A stretch of 64,000 nucleotides of DNA from positions 62,001 to 126,000 of the forward strand of contig NZ_VOHQ01000013.1 in the NCBI RefSeq assembly GCF_009192765.1, given 5' to 3'. The position numbers were made by a program, and so were the translations under genes. This stretch comes from Agriterribacter humi. Lineage in GTDB: Bacteria > Bacteroidota > Bacteroidia > Chitinophagales > Chitinophagaceae. The notes beneath the pieces are model-generated. The model was not told the origin of the DNA, did not search any database, and was given only the letters and a program-made list of their open reading frames with translations. Below are positions 27,801 to 34,818 of this stretch, in pieces (position 1 is the stretch's first letter; every line of letters begins with the position of its first letter).

Positions 27801-28487
27801 TCTCAGATCAATGATCTCTATTGCTGGTATGATCAAAACTGTGATCAATACAAATTTGAACCCTGTGAAAAAAGTGAAACCGATAATCCGGATGTTCCGG
27901 GTGTCCCCCTATTAAACATAGAAGAGCAGCCGTTGAATGCAATAAAAGAAATAAAAACTTCGCCTGTTAAAAAATCCGCCATCACCAGAAAAGAAAATAA
28001 ACCAGCAACTGCTTTATCAGGGAACAATCCCGAACCAGGCAGGCAGAAACGCCAGGTGGTAAACAGCCGCCTTGCTAAATACAGGAAGGTTGCAGATGAT
28101 ATATTTGAAAAATCGGACAATAATACTGTAGCAGCAAAAGTGCAGCGTTTTTTGCTGGATCCTTATCCAACGCAGCAAAGACTAACAAAATTGATAATTG
28201 AAGTGCTGCAAAATAATAATCCTGAAAAAATGGGGAAAAGGCTCACAAAAAAACAAGTGCGGGAACTGCTGCAAACGAGTATTTGTTATTTTTTAGATAA
28301 GATTTTTTTTAATGGTAAGGATAAGCCTAAGCCCGGCGAATTAAAAAGAATTATTGAAAAGCTGCGAAAAGCAGAAACAGATATGAAGGCTTTATATGAT
28401 TACTGGGGCTTTGCTGAGATCATGGCCTTTGAACCCGGCCTGAATGAGACAGAAATACATAATCTTTTTTTGGGAAATGCAAAGTAA
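21879..28487 (+). CDS. eCIS baseplate protein (Afp12/Pvc12-like) with giant repeat insertion
   Basis: A 2202-residue protein. The N-terminus has the baseplate hallmark WTDHNVHDPGITILEMLCYA (43-62), and the FLNHLLSRFAEQFTDYALL block lies near residue 670. The family's closing block, with IVLPAWPERF and APAHILLRILWL, is at about 1858-1900. Between about 750 and 1790 lie many diverged repeats of 50-100 residues, each a few strands (often with an aromatic-rich hairpin) followed by a helix of the type SSEEEARKAVLKTI. The second half is very rich in cysteine. A basic tail of about 200 residues follows. The gene is 9 bp from its upstream neighbour. Confidence 0.88.
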   Translation: MAEESKNITLIGKQNSGFPDYLDFDKLRTEGIDYLGRLGGKIWTDHNVHDPGITILEMLCYALLDLGYRTNLPVEDLLTPNPDDKSQDNNFFTPAQILTCNPLTITDFRKLLIDIEGVKNAWLEVATDEIDFCRPPRQPGPVLTATAVALPSGQECTDYLNGLYHVYIDLEEHVEKIYKDDPEAKKKYLKDMEGKIKDALMAHRNLCEDFIDIYFLCKQETGICADIELEEGADAEKVYMDAVERLSDFFSPAPRFYTLPQLLEKQKSIDEIFAGRPYNITESHGFADTEELEQLKLRKEIHLSDVYHVLFDVEGVNAIRNLRLQTCNAGITYPVKGWKYHIPQNHVPEFSLGCSGFQFSRNGMPVFIDVKKFEGLFEIGFAHNGKVLHQPPSPYLDSEIPKGVYRNDLGDYYSIQNEFPRVYGIAEGGLPDDASSPRKAQAYQLKAYLLFFDQLLANYLSQLQHMRSLFALSASDNDGENHTYFISQLSSVPDLQKLLRFNSNESNANALGTEGTILVLPVDKMKLLELKENNTLKDLSPDNIEPYTFATVAERDTVISQLKNDLVFEQYECVYVTKADDCVYYYILTSSDEIALISKKYFKNLQEAAENASSVKYIGTFSENYRSFVSATGNFSFDIELNLLTFEKYLQLIVENKELFVQRRQQFLNHLLSRFAEQFTDYALLSFGFSNNRDAASSGIKSKEIFLTHYADLSSNRGKAFDYLENNWNNDNVSGFEKKVKAASGIANWKRRSLCNFEVAEYEEQFEVILKIAGTSWFRIDEKFDTKDEALMAARALFTALPDKENYQPEFIKYDNAYKLTLHYAPNLSAVFPFQYAAKEDAMAVAGNITGLFIPKDPAAAVFESAYIYIPRLNDSGGKQVRRSIAFYSSEEEARKAVLKTITKIDDRKKWEYGEGAAPLGALVYDVKSTGALSFINTDAFKIDINNSIVGKPDRFTYDLLDKENNFKFQSVNEFNDAAEALADVAVLLGLLTSEQNYEIFRNTATGKFTIRIADQGSVRAVCIIESNTEAEAGQIQLLVLNIVKKNRYFIAIEKQPHRWKFNYSLGYEKNNLYLFYSVHDYTNPEEALAAATLFYNALSTLRVDAVKHELFLVAHRDDIPVSSAKLITEEDPGDITRLKTAIDKLLLEQREIQRLSESTDPAAFSGSVRIDPVSEQGLFVYRLVDKDRPFAFYSKPFADKNSVALELKNLVKLFKYGAGYLQICMGGDIINKRKDEVTKITWYHYQLKCLNQFYLSGPSTGKPLILFESTEGYQNSDDAEKAFTENYLLLLHMASDPVNYGKSISLTETPIHNADSFGNNDSIVFVPAATKDALGVTDNVVIAALVKMALTYPIRMVQHKSERFYELFPCEQNPGETHTDNCVKKNEPYVYYFTLLSPEQGTEKWQSLKFYTSSGEAKKEFDFFLMLLWYPGNYYADCDWCADDKTIYRVYLREVLAESAERFSTEEQAWGREGVQKLICTSQTGNAFHMYRRKEDCCYSFYVACGTGFIYHPCKYDTPQKRDEALLKLYQSIKETVQKKAWQTENNDNAVVLRNGNGVVFAAVLINNGDNNCISDRIAALTGCVDSDNNYKEEEGRIVLRNDQNEIVAASVQKNITLTAWKEMLQLFVCYYPVKKTMDVKTGGNNYSYCIEIKLPGFNTCSEDMLEEKPCGCGSEAAEGESTCYIAWKGDCCYASCAEAEQALQTITRLLLNYSYYQPVFDCECYSYGIAIQFSRNTVIADENITWYWQEAAIRNWHSSEIVAVNPQCYTSPEMACEAVTRAGERINSEGLHLVEHILLRPRCNPEDCRCEQYNKQCEDETGCRFVWPAQADDPCTEEKDICFVPGADRYSFIATIVLPAWPERFRKKENRALLENILYREAPAHILLRILWLAPHDFCCFETKYKGWGRWLAQKKNCVDDFSVCDFLAFLFDRNYECLDDCMVCLPCGDDIQHAGPCFDEADNTERKNTYLSQINDLYCWYDQNCDQYKFEPCEKSETDNPDVPGVPLLNIEEQPLNAIKEIKTSPVKKSAITRKENKPATALSGNNPEPGRQKRQVVNSRLAKYRKVADDIFEKSDNNTVAAKVQRFLLDPYPTQQRLTKLIIEVLQNNNPEKMGKRLTKKQVRELLQTSICYFLDKIFFNGKDKPKPGELKRIIEKLRKAETDMKALYDYWGFAEIMAFEPGLNETEIHNLFLGNAK

Positions 28488-28493
28488 CCTGTT

Positions 28494-29786
28494 ATGCAAC
28501 ACATCATAAAAAAACAGGTCATTAGCCTGGCGATCAATAAAAAATCCGGTGCATTTCGCATGCAACAAGCAATGAGTGCGCATTACCGGAATAAGGTATT
28601 GCCAGTGCTGGAAAATGTTTTTAACGAACTGTCGCACGATGATGAAATGATTCATATTGATCATTTGGAAATTAACCTGGGCGAAGTTTCAGAAGATGAG
28701 ATTAACCGGGATGACTGGGGTGAAGATATACGTTCAACAATAAAGGAACAATTGTATGCTCAAATAGGCCAAGCCCGGGAAAGAAAGCAGATTGGCCACG
28801 AAGCAAAAGCAATTGGTATTTGCAGGCAGTGGCTCTTTTATATGCAAAACGGTTATTTGCCCTGGAATACGCTGCAGGTAAATGAAGCATGGTATAACCA
28901 GGTGCTGGAAGCGCTTGCTGCCGACTATAACAGCGTGACCGAATTAAGAGGAATCATCAAACAACAACCGGCTGTTAGCCACAGGATCGTATGGCAGCAC
29001 AGTGAAAAGTTTCTGATTCAACTGGTGACTATTTTGGCTCCCGAAGATCGGCCTGGCCTGGCCAATGTAATAAATGGCTTACAGCAAATGTTTTCCCGAT
29101 CAGGGGAGCCCGCACCAACAGGCACGCAGGAGAGCGCATACAAGGTTAAATTATGGGAGCGGCTGATATTTTTATCTGCCGGTTTAGAAAAAGGACTTAC
29201 TCCAAAACGATTGGTGGAAGAAGTTCGGAAAATCAATGACATCACAATAGGTTCCGGTGAACTACGGGTAGAAAGCATTGATGAAGAAGGATTATTTGTA
29301 CAGTATGCGGGAATAGTATTGATACATCCATTTCTTTCCACGTTGTTTAAACGATTGCAATGGGTGAAAGAAGGTAAGTTTGAAGACGATAAATCAAAAC
29401 AAAAAGCGCTTCACCTTTTACATTATGCCGCTACGGGCAGAGAGGAAGCGGAAGAATATGAATTGGTTGTTCCCAAAATACTATGCAACTGGCCGCTGGC
29501 AATGCCGATAGAAAGGGATGTTGAACTAAATAAAAACGAATTAGATGAAACAGACAGAATGCTGATAGCGGTTATTGAACAATGGCCGGTTTTGCAAAAT
29601 ACTTCAGCAGATGGACTGCGCGAAGGATTTCTGCAACGAAAGGGAAAGTATTTTAAAAGGAATGACAAACGGTATCTGCAGATAGAAAGCGCTTCAATAG
29701 ATGTGTTGCTAGATCAACTGCCCTGGAATATGGGAATTATTAAGCTGCCCTGGATGAAAGATATGTTGTGGGTGGAGTGGAGATGA
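28494..29786 (+). CDS. eCIS tape-measure protein (Afp14/Pvc14-like)
   Basis: A 430-residue protein of the CIS tape-measure family, which sets tube length. The opening HIIKKQVISLAI, then VLPVLENVFNEL and IHIDHLEINLGEV (about 52-64), and the closing LPWNMGIIKLPWMKDMLWVEW are family blocks. It lies 6 bp after the baseplate gene. It is shorter than I remember for some insect-targeting systems, which would suggest a shorter particle, but the relation between length and residues is not something I can measure here. Confidence 0.88.
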   Translation: MQHIIKKQVISLAINKKSGAFRMQQAMSAHYRNKVLPVLENVFNELSHDDEMIHIDHLEINLGEVSEDEINRDDWGEDIRSTIKEQLYAQIGQARERKQIGHEAKAIGICRQWLFYMQNGYLPWNTLQVNEAWYNQVLEALAADYNSVTELRGIIKQQPAVSHRIVWQHSEKFLIQLVTILAPEDRPGLANVINGLQQMFSRSGEPAPTGTQESAYKVKLWERLIFLSAGLEKGLTPKRLVEEVRKINDITIGSGELRVESIDEEGLFVQYAGIVLIHPFLSTLFKRLQWVKEGKFEDDKSKQKALHLLHYAATGREEAEEYELVVPKILCNWPLAMPIERDVELNKNELDETDRMLIAVIEQWPVLQNTSADGLREGFLQRKGKYFKRNDKRYLQIESASIDVLLDQLPWNMGIIKLPWMKDMLWVEWR

Positions 29787-29797
29787 GGGGTAAGAGG

Positions 29798-29845
29798 TGA
29801 ATAGTGAGAGGTGAGAGAGAAAAGTGAGAAGTGAAAAGTGAGTAG
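29798..29845. repeat. heptanucleotide repeat tract
   Basis: Seven near-identical units of the form TGARNAG follow each other with one 6-base slip: TGAATAG, TGAGAGG, TGAGAGA, GAAAAG, TGAGAAG, TGAAAAG, TGAGTAG. The tract begins 11 bp after the tape-measure stop codon. Similar short-word DNA occurs at 16120-16210 and 16515-16530. Confidence 0.65.
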
Positions 29846-29885
29846 TCGGGATGTGAATTGAGTAGTCAGTGGTAATATCACCACC

Positions 29886-29909
29886 CCGGTTAGTGTCTCC
29901 ACTAACCGG
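29886..29909 (+). promoter_or_regulatory. stem-loop in the leader of the first cargo gene
   Basis: Perfect 10-bp stem CCGGTTAGTG / CACTAACCGG with loop TCTC, 38 bp before the ATG at 29948. A second copy with the same loop lies at 32017-32036 before another leader-bearing gene. Both are followed by the word ATTAAACGCT. It could be a terminator of the structural operon, an RNA leader element, or a remnant of the duplication that made the two genes. Confidence 0.55.
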
Positions 29910-29947
29910 AAAAAATATAATTAAACGCTTCGCTATATACGTTAAAT

Positions 29948-31957
29948 ATGAAAACGGCTGAACCAAAAACAGCAACTGTTGCCAGCAATGCAAAGGCAAA
30001 TCAGCCTTTCTTCGCAAAAGAAGGGGATGGACTTTTTTTTAAAGAAGGCAAAAGGGAAGCTGCTTTTTTTAAATCGTCATCTTTGTATAGTGTAAATGGT
30101 CAGGGGGTATTGCAGACAAAATCTGCTTCGCCGGCCGGCCGGCTTACGATTGGTCAGCCCAACGACAAATACGAACAGGAAGCAGATGCCATGGCGGATA
30201 AAGTGATGCAACGGATGACAACGCCTGGTGTGCTTACAAAAGAGGACACAACCGTACAGGCAAAACCGCTGACTTCTTCAATAAGCCCTTGGGTTCAGGC
30301 AAAATGCGCCCATTGCGAAGAAGAAGAAAAATTGCAGAAGAAAGAAAAGGATGAGGAAGCATTAAGGAAAGTGCAACGTAAACCTATATTTGAAAGCGAT
30401 GCAAGGCTACAGGATGATGATAATAATATCCATCGGAAGTGCACCGCATGCCGGGAGGAAGAAAAGAAAATGCAACGTAAAGAAACGAATGGCAATGAAA
30501 CAACAGCGGATAGCGCTTTAGAAAATTATGTTGGAAGTCTGAACAACGGCGGGGAACCATTACCCGAAAAGATACGCAGTGTTTATGAGCCGCATTTTGG
30601 TTATGATTTCAGTAATGTAAAAGTGCATACGGATACCGTTGCCGCAAAATCAGCCCAATCCATTAATGCATTGGCATATACTTCCGGGAATAATATTGTA
30701 TTCAATAGCGGGCAATATTCACCAGCTACGGATAGCGGTAAAAGATTGTTGGGGCATGAGTTAACGCATGTTGTGCAACAGGGAGGAGGCATATCCCCTA
30801 AAATTCAGCGGCTGGGAGATCTATCAAAAGTTCCGCCAATGGCTTGTGATGTAGCCAATACCAGTTCCGGGGGCACAGTTGCGCTAACTTCTTTATTCCT
30901 TACATCTTCAACATCTTTATCTGCACCACAACGAAATGATATTGCCCTGTTTGCTGCCAGTTGGCAGGCAAGCGGTGGCACGGATACTTTACGTGTTGAT
31001 GGATATGCAAGTACGCCTGGGGCTGATGAAATGAACTGGCGGCTGTCGTGCGAGCGGGCGCTATCGGTTTCCAATGAATTACGAAATAATGGTGTACCCG
31101 ATAATATGATTGAAATATTTGCCCGGGGTGAAACAAATGAATTTGGTGCGCAGGCAAATAATCAAAGAGCGGATATTACTATGATAGCGGCGCCACCAGT
31201 TCCTGTAATTACCAGCGAAACGGTAGTAACTTCCCCGGGTTCCCGTGCCAGAACTACCGTTGGCGTTGGGGAAGAAGTGAACCTTACGCATTCTTCCGGG
31301 AACGTGGCAACTGCATGGGCCACAACTGCCGGAACCTTGTCTGCTAATGTTGGCGCCACTGTATTATTCAGTGCTCCGGATACAGCGCAAACGGTTACTG
31401 TAACGGCTGATACTGCCACTATTGATTTTACAATAATCGCTCCCGATGATGTGCATATGGACAATGTAGGCGGCTCTGTTAAACATCATCTAAACTTACC
31501 TGATTCCGGGATCCTCGCGGATGTTTTCCTGTTGCCTGATAATGTAAATTTCAATAAGGTAACTTATCGTGAATTAGACGTTGTTGGGATAGCTACATCA
31601 GGTGCATACTCATGTAATACTTTTAAAGGTGGACATTGCTCTCCTGCGGGATTGGGCCCTTGCGGAGATAAAAGCCTTACCACTACAGTGATAGCGGGCA
31701 AAGGAACAAAATCAGTTTTGGGCGATTGCGCTTATTCCGGTCATTGTGGTGGCCTGCCGCCATTTGCTCCGGGGATAATTGGCCTGTTTATTCCTTATGA
31801 ATATAAAGTAGGCACAGGAAGCTTCAGAAGGTTCGCCACCGTTTTCCAGGTGCATTCACTTGGCGCCGATGCTTCCACACTAACTACACGCAAAGCCGGA
31901 GCGAATGGAAGCACTACCGTGACAGCACCGACAGCATTGATTGGCGTATGTCCTTAG
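29948..31957 (+). CDS. DUF4157 (eCIS core) protein with OmpA-like and beta-rich C-terminal domains
   Basis: A 669-residue eCIS-associated protein. Order: N-terminal leader with Phe-Phe pairs at 21-22, 30-31 and 40-41; the word IGQPNDKYEQEADAMADKVM; two CxxC motifs followed by Glu-rich stretches (first at C120-C123); the DUF4157 domain with FGYDFSNVKVHTD and the metallopeptidase-like motif H270-E-L-T-H274; an OmpA/MotB-like peptidoglycan-binding region (about 310-408, with LRVDGYASTPG and NQRADI); then an Ig-like segment and a cysteine-bearing C-terminal domain of unknown type. DUF4157 proteins are markers of eCIS and often toxins or their processing parts. Confidence 0.85.
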   Translation: MKTAEPKTATVASNAKANQPFFAKEGDGLFFKEGKREAAFFKSSSLYSVNGQGVLQTKSASPAGRLTIGQPNDKYEQEADAMADKVMQRMTTPGVLTKEDTTVQAKPLTSSISPWVQAKCAHCEEEEKLQKKEKDEEALRKVQRKPIFESDARLQDDDNNIHRKCTACREEEKKMQRKETNGNETTADSALENYVGSLNNGGEPLPEKIRSVYEPHFGYDFSNVKVHTDTVAAKSAQSINALAYTSGNNIVFNSGQYSPATDSGKRLLGHELTHVVQQGGGISPKIQRLGDLSKVPPMACDVANTSSGGTVALTSLFLTSSTSLSAPQRNDIALFAASWQASGGTDTLRVDGYASTPGADEMNWRLSCERALSVSNELRNNGVPDNMIEIFARGETNEFGAQANNQRADITMIAAPPVPVITSETVVTSPGSRARTTVGVGEEVNLTHSSGNVATAWATTAGTLSANVGATVLFSAPDTAQTVTVTADTATIDFTIIAPDDVHMDNVGGSVKHHLNLPDSGILADVFLLPDNVNFNKVTYRELDVVGIATSGAYSCNTFKGGHCSPAGLGPCGDKSLTTTVIAGKGTKSVLGDCAYSGHCGGLPPFAPGIIGLFIPYEYKVGTGSFRRFATVFQVHSLGADASTLTTRKAGANGSTTVTAPTALIGVCP

Positions 31958-32016
31958 TTTTAGACGAATTGAAGTTAGGTATTGGTTAATTAAAACAGAA
32001 TAGCATAACGCCGCCC

Positions 32017-32036
32017 GGTTAGTGTCTCCGCTAACC
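32017..32036 (+). promoter_or_regulatory. second copy of the cargo-leader stem-loop
   Basis: GGTTAGTG / CGCTAACC, an 8-bp stem with one T-G wobble and the same TCTC loop as at 29886-29909, 62 bp before the ATG at 32099. The arm change (A to G) keeps pairing in RNA, which hints at a functional RNA hairpin on the plus strand, though one change is little evidence. Confidence 0.5.
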
Positions 32037-32098
32037 AGCGAATAGGAATACACCTGGTAAATAAGATTAAACGCTACGTTACTGAAGTGAGCGCAAAT

Positions 32099-32782
32099 AT
32101 GAAAACGACTGAACCAAAAACGGCAACGGTTGCCAGTGCTGCAAAGGCAAATCAGCCTTTCTTCTTAAAAGAAGGGGAGGGGAGTTTTTTTAGCGAAAGC
32201 AATGGCGCATCCGCTTTCTTTAAACCTTCAAAATGTGTTGCCTGTAAGCCGGAAGAAAACAGTATCCAGCGCCAGGAAAAACCTGATGAACCAGTAACAA
32301 AAGATGTTTCACCAGGCACTACGCCATCGCCGCCTACACCAGTTCGTACCCCCCGCGCAGCCAGGTGCATTACAAATCCTGCATTTCCGGATTTCGGATG
32401 TTTTGCAGGCCAATTAAAATTAGATGTTGATGAAAATCTGCAAAACAACGCTTACCGGTTTTACCAGGCAGCGAATTTACATCCTGGCGATAATGAACTC
32501 ATGTGGAATACTTTTCTGAGATACGGAATAGGCCGTAATCTTTTGCAAACAAGTTTCGGTTTTATGGGTGCAAATAAAAAATGGGGAAATATTCTTTCTT
32601 ACGGTGCTGGAATAGGTATGAAGTCGTACCAGTTTCTTAAGGATGGTGAACTAAAACTGGATATACAAATACCTGTAGGAAAAGGAGTAAACCTCGATAT
32701 AAAATTTGATTATAATACCAATCCCGATAAGCCGGCAGATGAGAAAGTAAATACATCCATTGGTATATCGGGTCGCTTTTAA
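32099..32782 (+). CDS. leader-bearing small beta-rich cargo candidate
   Basis: A 227-residue protein. I start at ATG 32099, not the in-frame GTG 32087, because from there the first 22 residues match the neighbouring genes (MKTTEPKTATVAS start). Phe-Phe pairs lie at 21-22, 30-31 and 40-41, and a CxxC at about 46-49 (CVAC). It has no DUF4157 domain. The C-terminal part has Gly-rich alternating strands (GFMGANKKWGNILSYGAGIG; LKLDIQIPVGKGVNLDIKFD) and ends in Phe, like the final strand of an outer-membrane barrel. A membrane-active effector is conceivable, but no family is recognised. Confidence 0.75.
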   Translation: MKTTEPKTATVASAAKANQPFFLKEGEGSFFSESNGASAFFKPSKCVACKPEENSIQRQEKPDEPVTKDVSPGTTPSPPTPVRTPRAARCITNPAFPDFGCFAGQLKLDVDENLQNNAYRFYQAANLHPGDNELMWNTFLRYGIGRNLLQTSFGFMGANKKWGNILSYGAGIGMKSYQFLKDGELKLDIQIPVGKGVNLDIKFDYNTNPDKPADEKVNTSIGISGRF

Positions 32783-32795
32783 TGAATGTTGTAGC

Positions 32796-34811
32796 ATGAA
32801 AACCGCTGAAGCAAAAACAGCATCTGTTGCCAGGATGCAAAAGGCAAATCAGTCTTTCTTTTCAAAGGAGGCGGAAGGAAATTTTTTTGGAAGTAACAAT
32901 GCCAGGAAACCTTCTTTTTTCAAATCACCAACAGCTTACGGTATAAATAGCAGCGCTAAATTGCAAACAAAGTTAACCATTGGTCAGCACAATGATAAGT
33001 ATGAACAGGAAGCCGATTCAATGGCCGATACAGTAGTACAGCGATTAAACGCTCCTGGTGTGCTTGTTAAAAATGAAACTGTTCAGACAAAGCCACTTGC
33101 TACTTCGATCGTTCCTTTAGTTCAAACAAAATGTACCCATTGTGAGGAAGAAGAAAAATTGCAGACGAAAATGGATGAAACGTCAGCAGTTACAGCATCT
33201 CCCACTATTGAAAGTAATTTATATGCTTCGAAAGGTAATGGGAGATCGCTTTCCGATGTTACGAAACTTCAAATGGAAAATGCATTTGGCGCTGACTTTT
33301 CGGGTATACGTATCCATAATGATAGTTCGGCAGTACAAATGAATAAAGATTTGCAGGCGCAGGCTTTTACGCATGAACATGATATTTATTTTAATGCCGG
33401 TAAATATGATACCAATAGCACAACCGGTAAGCATTTGCTTGCTCACGAATTAACGCACACCATTCAGCAGGGAGCTTCCTTACTTATCCGGAAGCAGCCT
33501 GCTCTGAAAAAAAACACTGAGATTGATGCCCGTAAAACAGCTCCTGCAATTCAGCGATCAATGGGGTTTGAATTTCAAACAAGAAATAAAATAACCACGA
33601 ACCAGGACCGGAAATTCCCAAGGAAGTTTGGAAAGTATTTTCACAAAGGGAAAACCGGGGTGGAAATGCAGACAGATACAGGCAGTGTACTGGAGTTTGA
33701 GACAGCACCATTTCGCACCTGGTCTAAACTGGAAGCTCAGATACAAGAAGCAGTTGATATAGTGAGGGCGATCAATAACAGCTTTGGGGAAGATCCGGTA
33801 TTCTCATGGAACGAGGAGCATCGCCGGTCAAAAATGTTTACATTCAGCGAAGAGAAGCGGATGGAGAAACTAATCCCGCTGAAGAAAGGAGAACAGTTGA
33901 AAGTTGATATCAGGGATCCCGAGTTTGTAGCCGCTATCCAGTCTTCGGAAGGGCTGGCCCTTTCACAATACGAATCTTTATTGAGAGAACATGAAAAACC
34001 GGAGTTTATTGATCCGGTTATTAATGATGCGAATGGTATTTTGGATGCAGCCAAAAAAGCAAACAAAAAAATTGGGGCAACCGTAAATACAGACAACCTT
34101 CGCGGTTTTCTCCAGGTAATTGTTAATTACATAACCCGGGGGCAGGAAGTACTTTCTACGCCAGCGCACGTATCGCCTGTAAAAGCCAGGTTTCGTCTTA
34201 TGCATCGTACCAGCTTTTCCTCAATGTTTAATTCATTACTGGGTGCAGACGAGAAAACATTGTTCAAATATATCATTGCAAACAATGTGATACCCAAAAC
34301 ACTCAAGCTTGATGCAAACGATCCTTTGTTTGCGGAAGGCTATTGGGGTCATTTTGATAATATGATGGCGCTTTTTCAGGATGGGAAAATTACGGCCTTG
34401 TCAACCGAAGACAAAGAGGATATCCACGACTGTGCATCGAAGGTAAAACCTCCTCCGCATATTGATGCCAGCAAATGTGGTAAAAATGTTCCTCAGTCCA
34501 ATATCACAATAAATCAGTGGCTGTTGAGCATAATAAGTAAAGATATAGACCTGCTTTCTCCGCCACATCGCGGCGCCAGTAGCATGGGTAAATTAAAAGT
34601 GCCATCTAAAGGGGAGGAAAAGCAGCTTGCCATTTTTGAGACACGCGGATACCGCAGAGATCGTACGCAACCTTTTTATAAATGGGTGGATTTTGCTGAA
34701 ACATTGTTTCAGCAGGCGGCTGAGTGCAGGAAGCGCCCCGATACAGGAACTGATTTGATCTATGATGGAACCAACCGTTTCACCTGGGGTTTATGCCTTT
34801 TTCCTGATTAA
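32796..34811 (+). CDS. DUF4157 (eCIS core) protein with unknown C-terminal effector-like domain
   Basis: A 671-residue protein. The start is ATG 32796, where the shared leader begins (MKTAEAKTASVAR), 13 bp after the previous stop. Phe-Phe pairs are at 21-22, 30-31 and 41-42. Next come IGQHNDKYEQEADSMADTVV, one CxxC-Glu motif (CTHCEEEEKLQ) and DUF4157 with FGADFSGIRIHND and H217-E-L-T-H221. From about residue 250, starting SMGFEFQTRNK and running to the end, is a domain of about 420 residues that I do not recognise; its VEMQTDTGSVLEFETAPF words look enzyme-like. It may be the toxic payload. Confidence 0.82.
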   Translation: MKTAEAKTASVARMQKANQSFFSKEAEGNFFGSNNARKPSFFKSPTAYGINSSAKLQTKLTIGQHNDKYEQEADSMADTVVQRLNAPGVLVKNETVQTKPLATSIVPLVQTKCTHCEEEEKLQTKMDETSAVTASPTIESNLYASKGNGRSLSDVTKLQMENAFGADFSGIRIHNDSSAVQMNKDLQAQAFTHEHDIYFNAGKYDTNSTTGKHLLAHELTHTIQQGASLLIRKQPALKKNTEIDARKTAPAIQRSMGFEFQTRNKITTNQDRKFPRKFGKYFHKGKTGVEMQTDTGSVLEFETAPFRTWSKLEAQIQEAVDIVRAINNSFGEDPVFSWNEEHRRSKMFTFSEEKRMEKLIPLKKGEQLKVDIRDPEFVAAIQSSEGLALSQYESLLREHEKPEFIDPVINDANGILDAAKKANKKIGATVNTDNLRGFLQVIVNYITRGQEVLSTPAHVSPVKARFRLMHRTSFSSMFNSLLGADEKTLFKYIIANNVIPKTLKLDANDPLFAEGYWGHFDNMMALFQDGKITALSTEDKEDIHDCASKVKPPPHIDASKCGKNVPQSNITINQWLLSIISKDIDLLSPPHRGASSMGKLKVPSKGEEKQLAIFETRGYRRDRTQPFYKWVDFAETLFQQAAECRKRPDTGTDLIYDGTNRFTWGLCLFPD

Positions 34812-34818
34812 ATAGAAT

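Noticed and set aside
27334-27915. 193-codon plus-strand frame inside the Afp12-like gene
   Set aside because: A different frame of a clearly coding region; it has no known features and a composition typical of a shadow.
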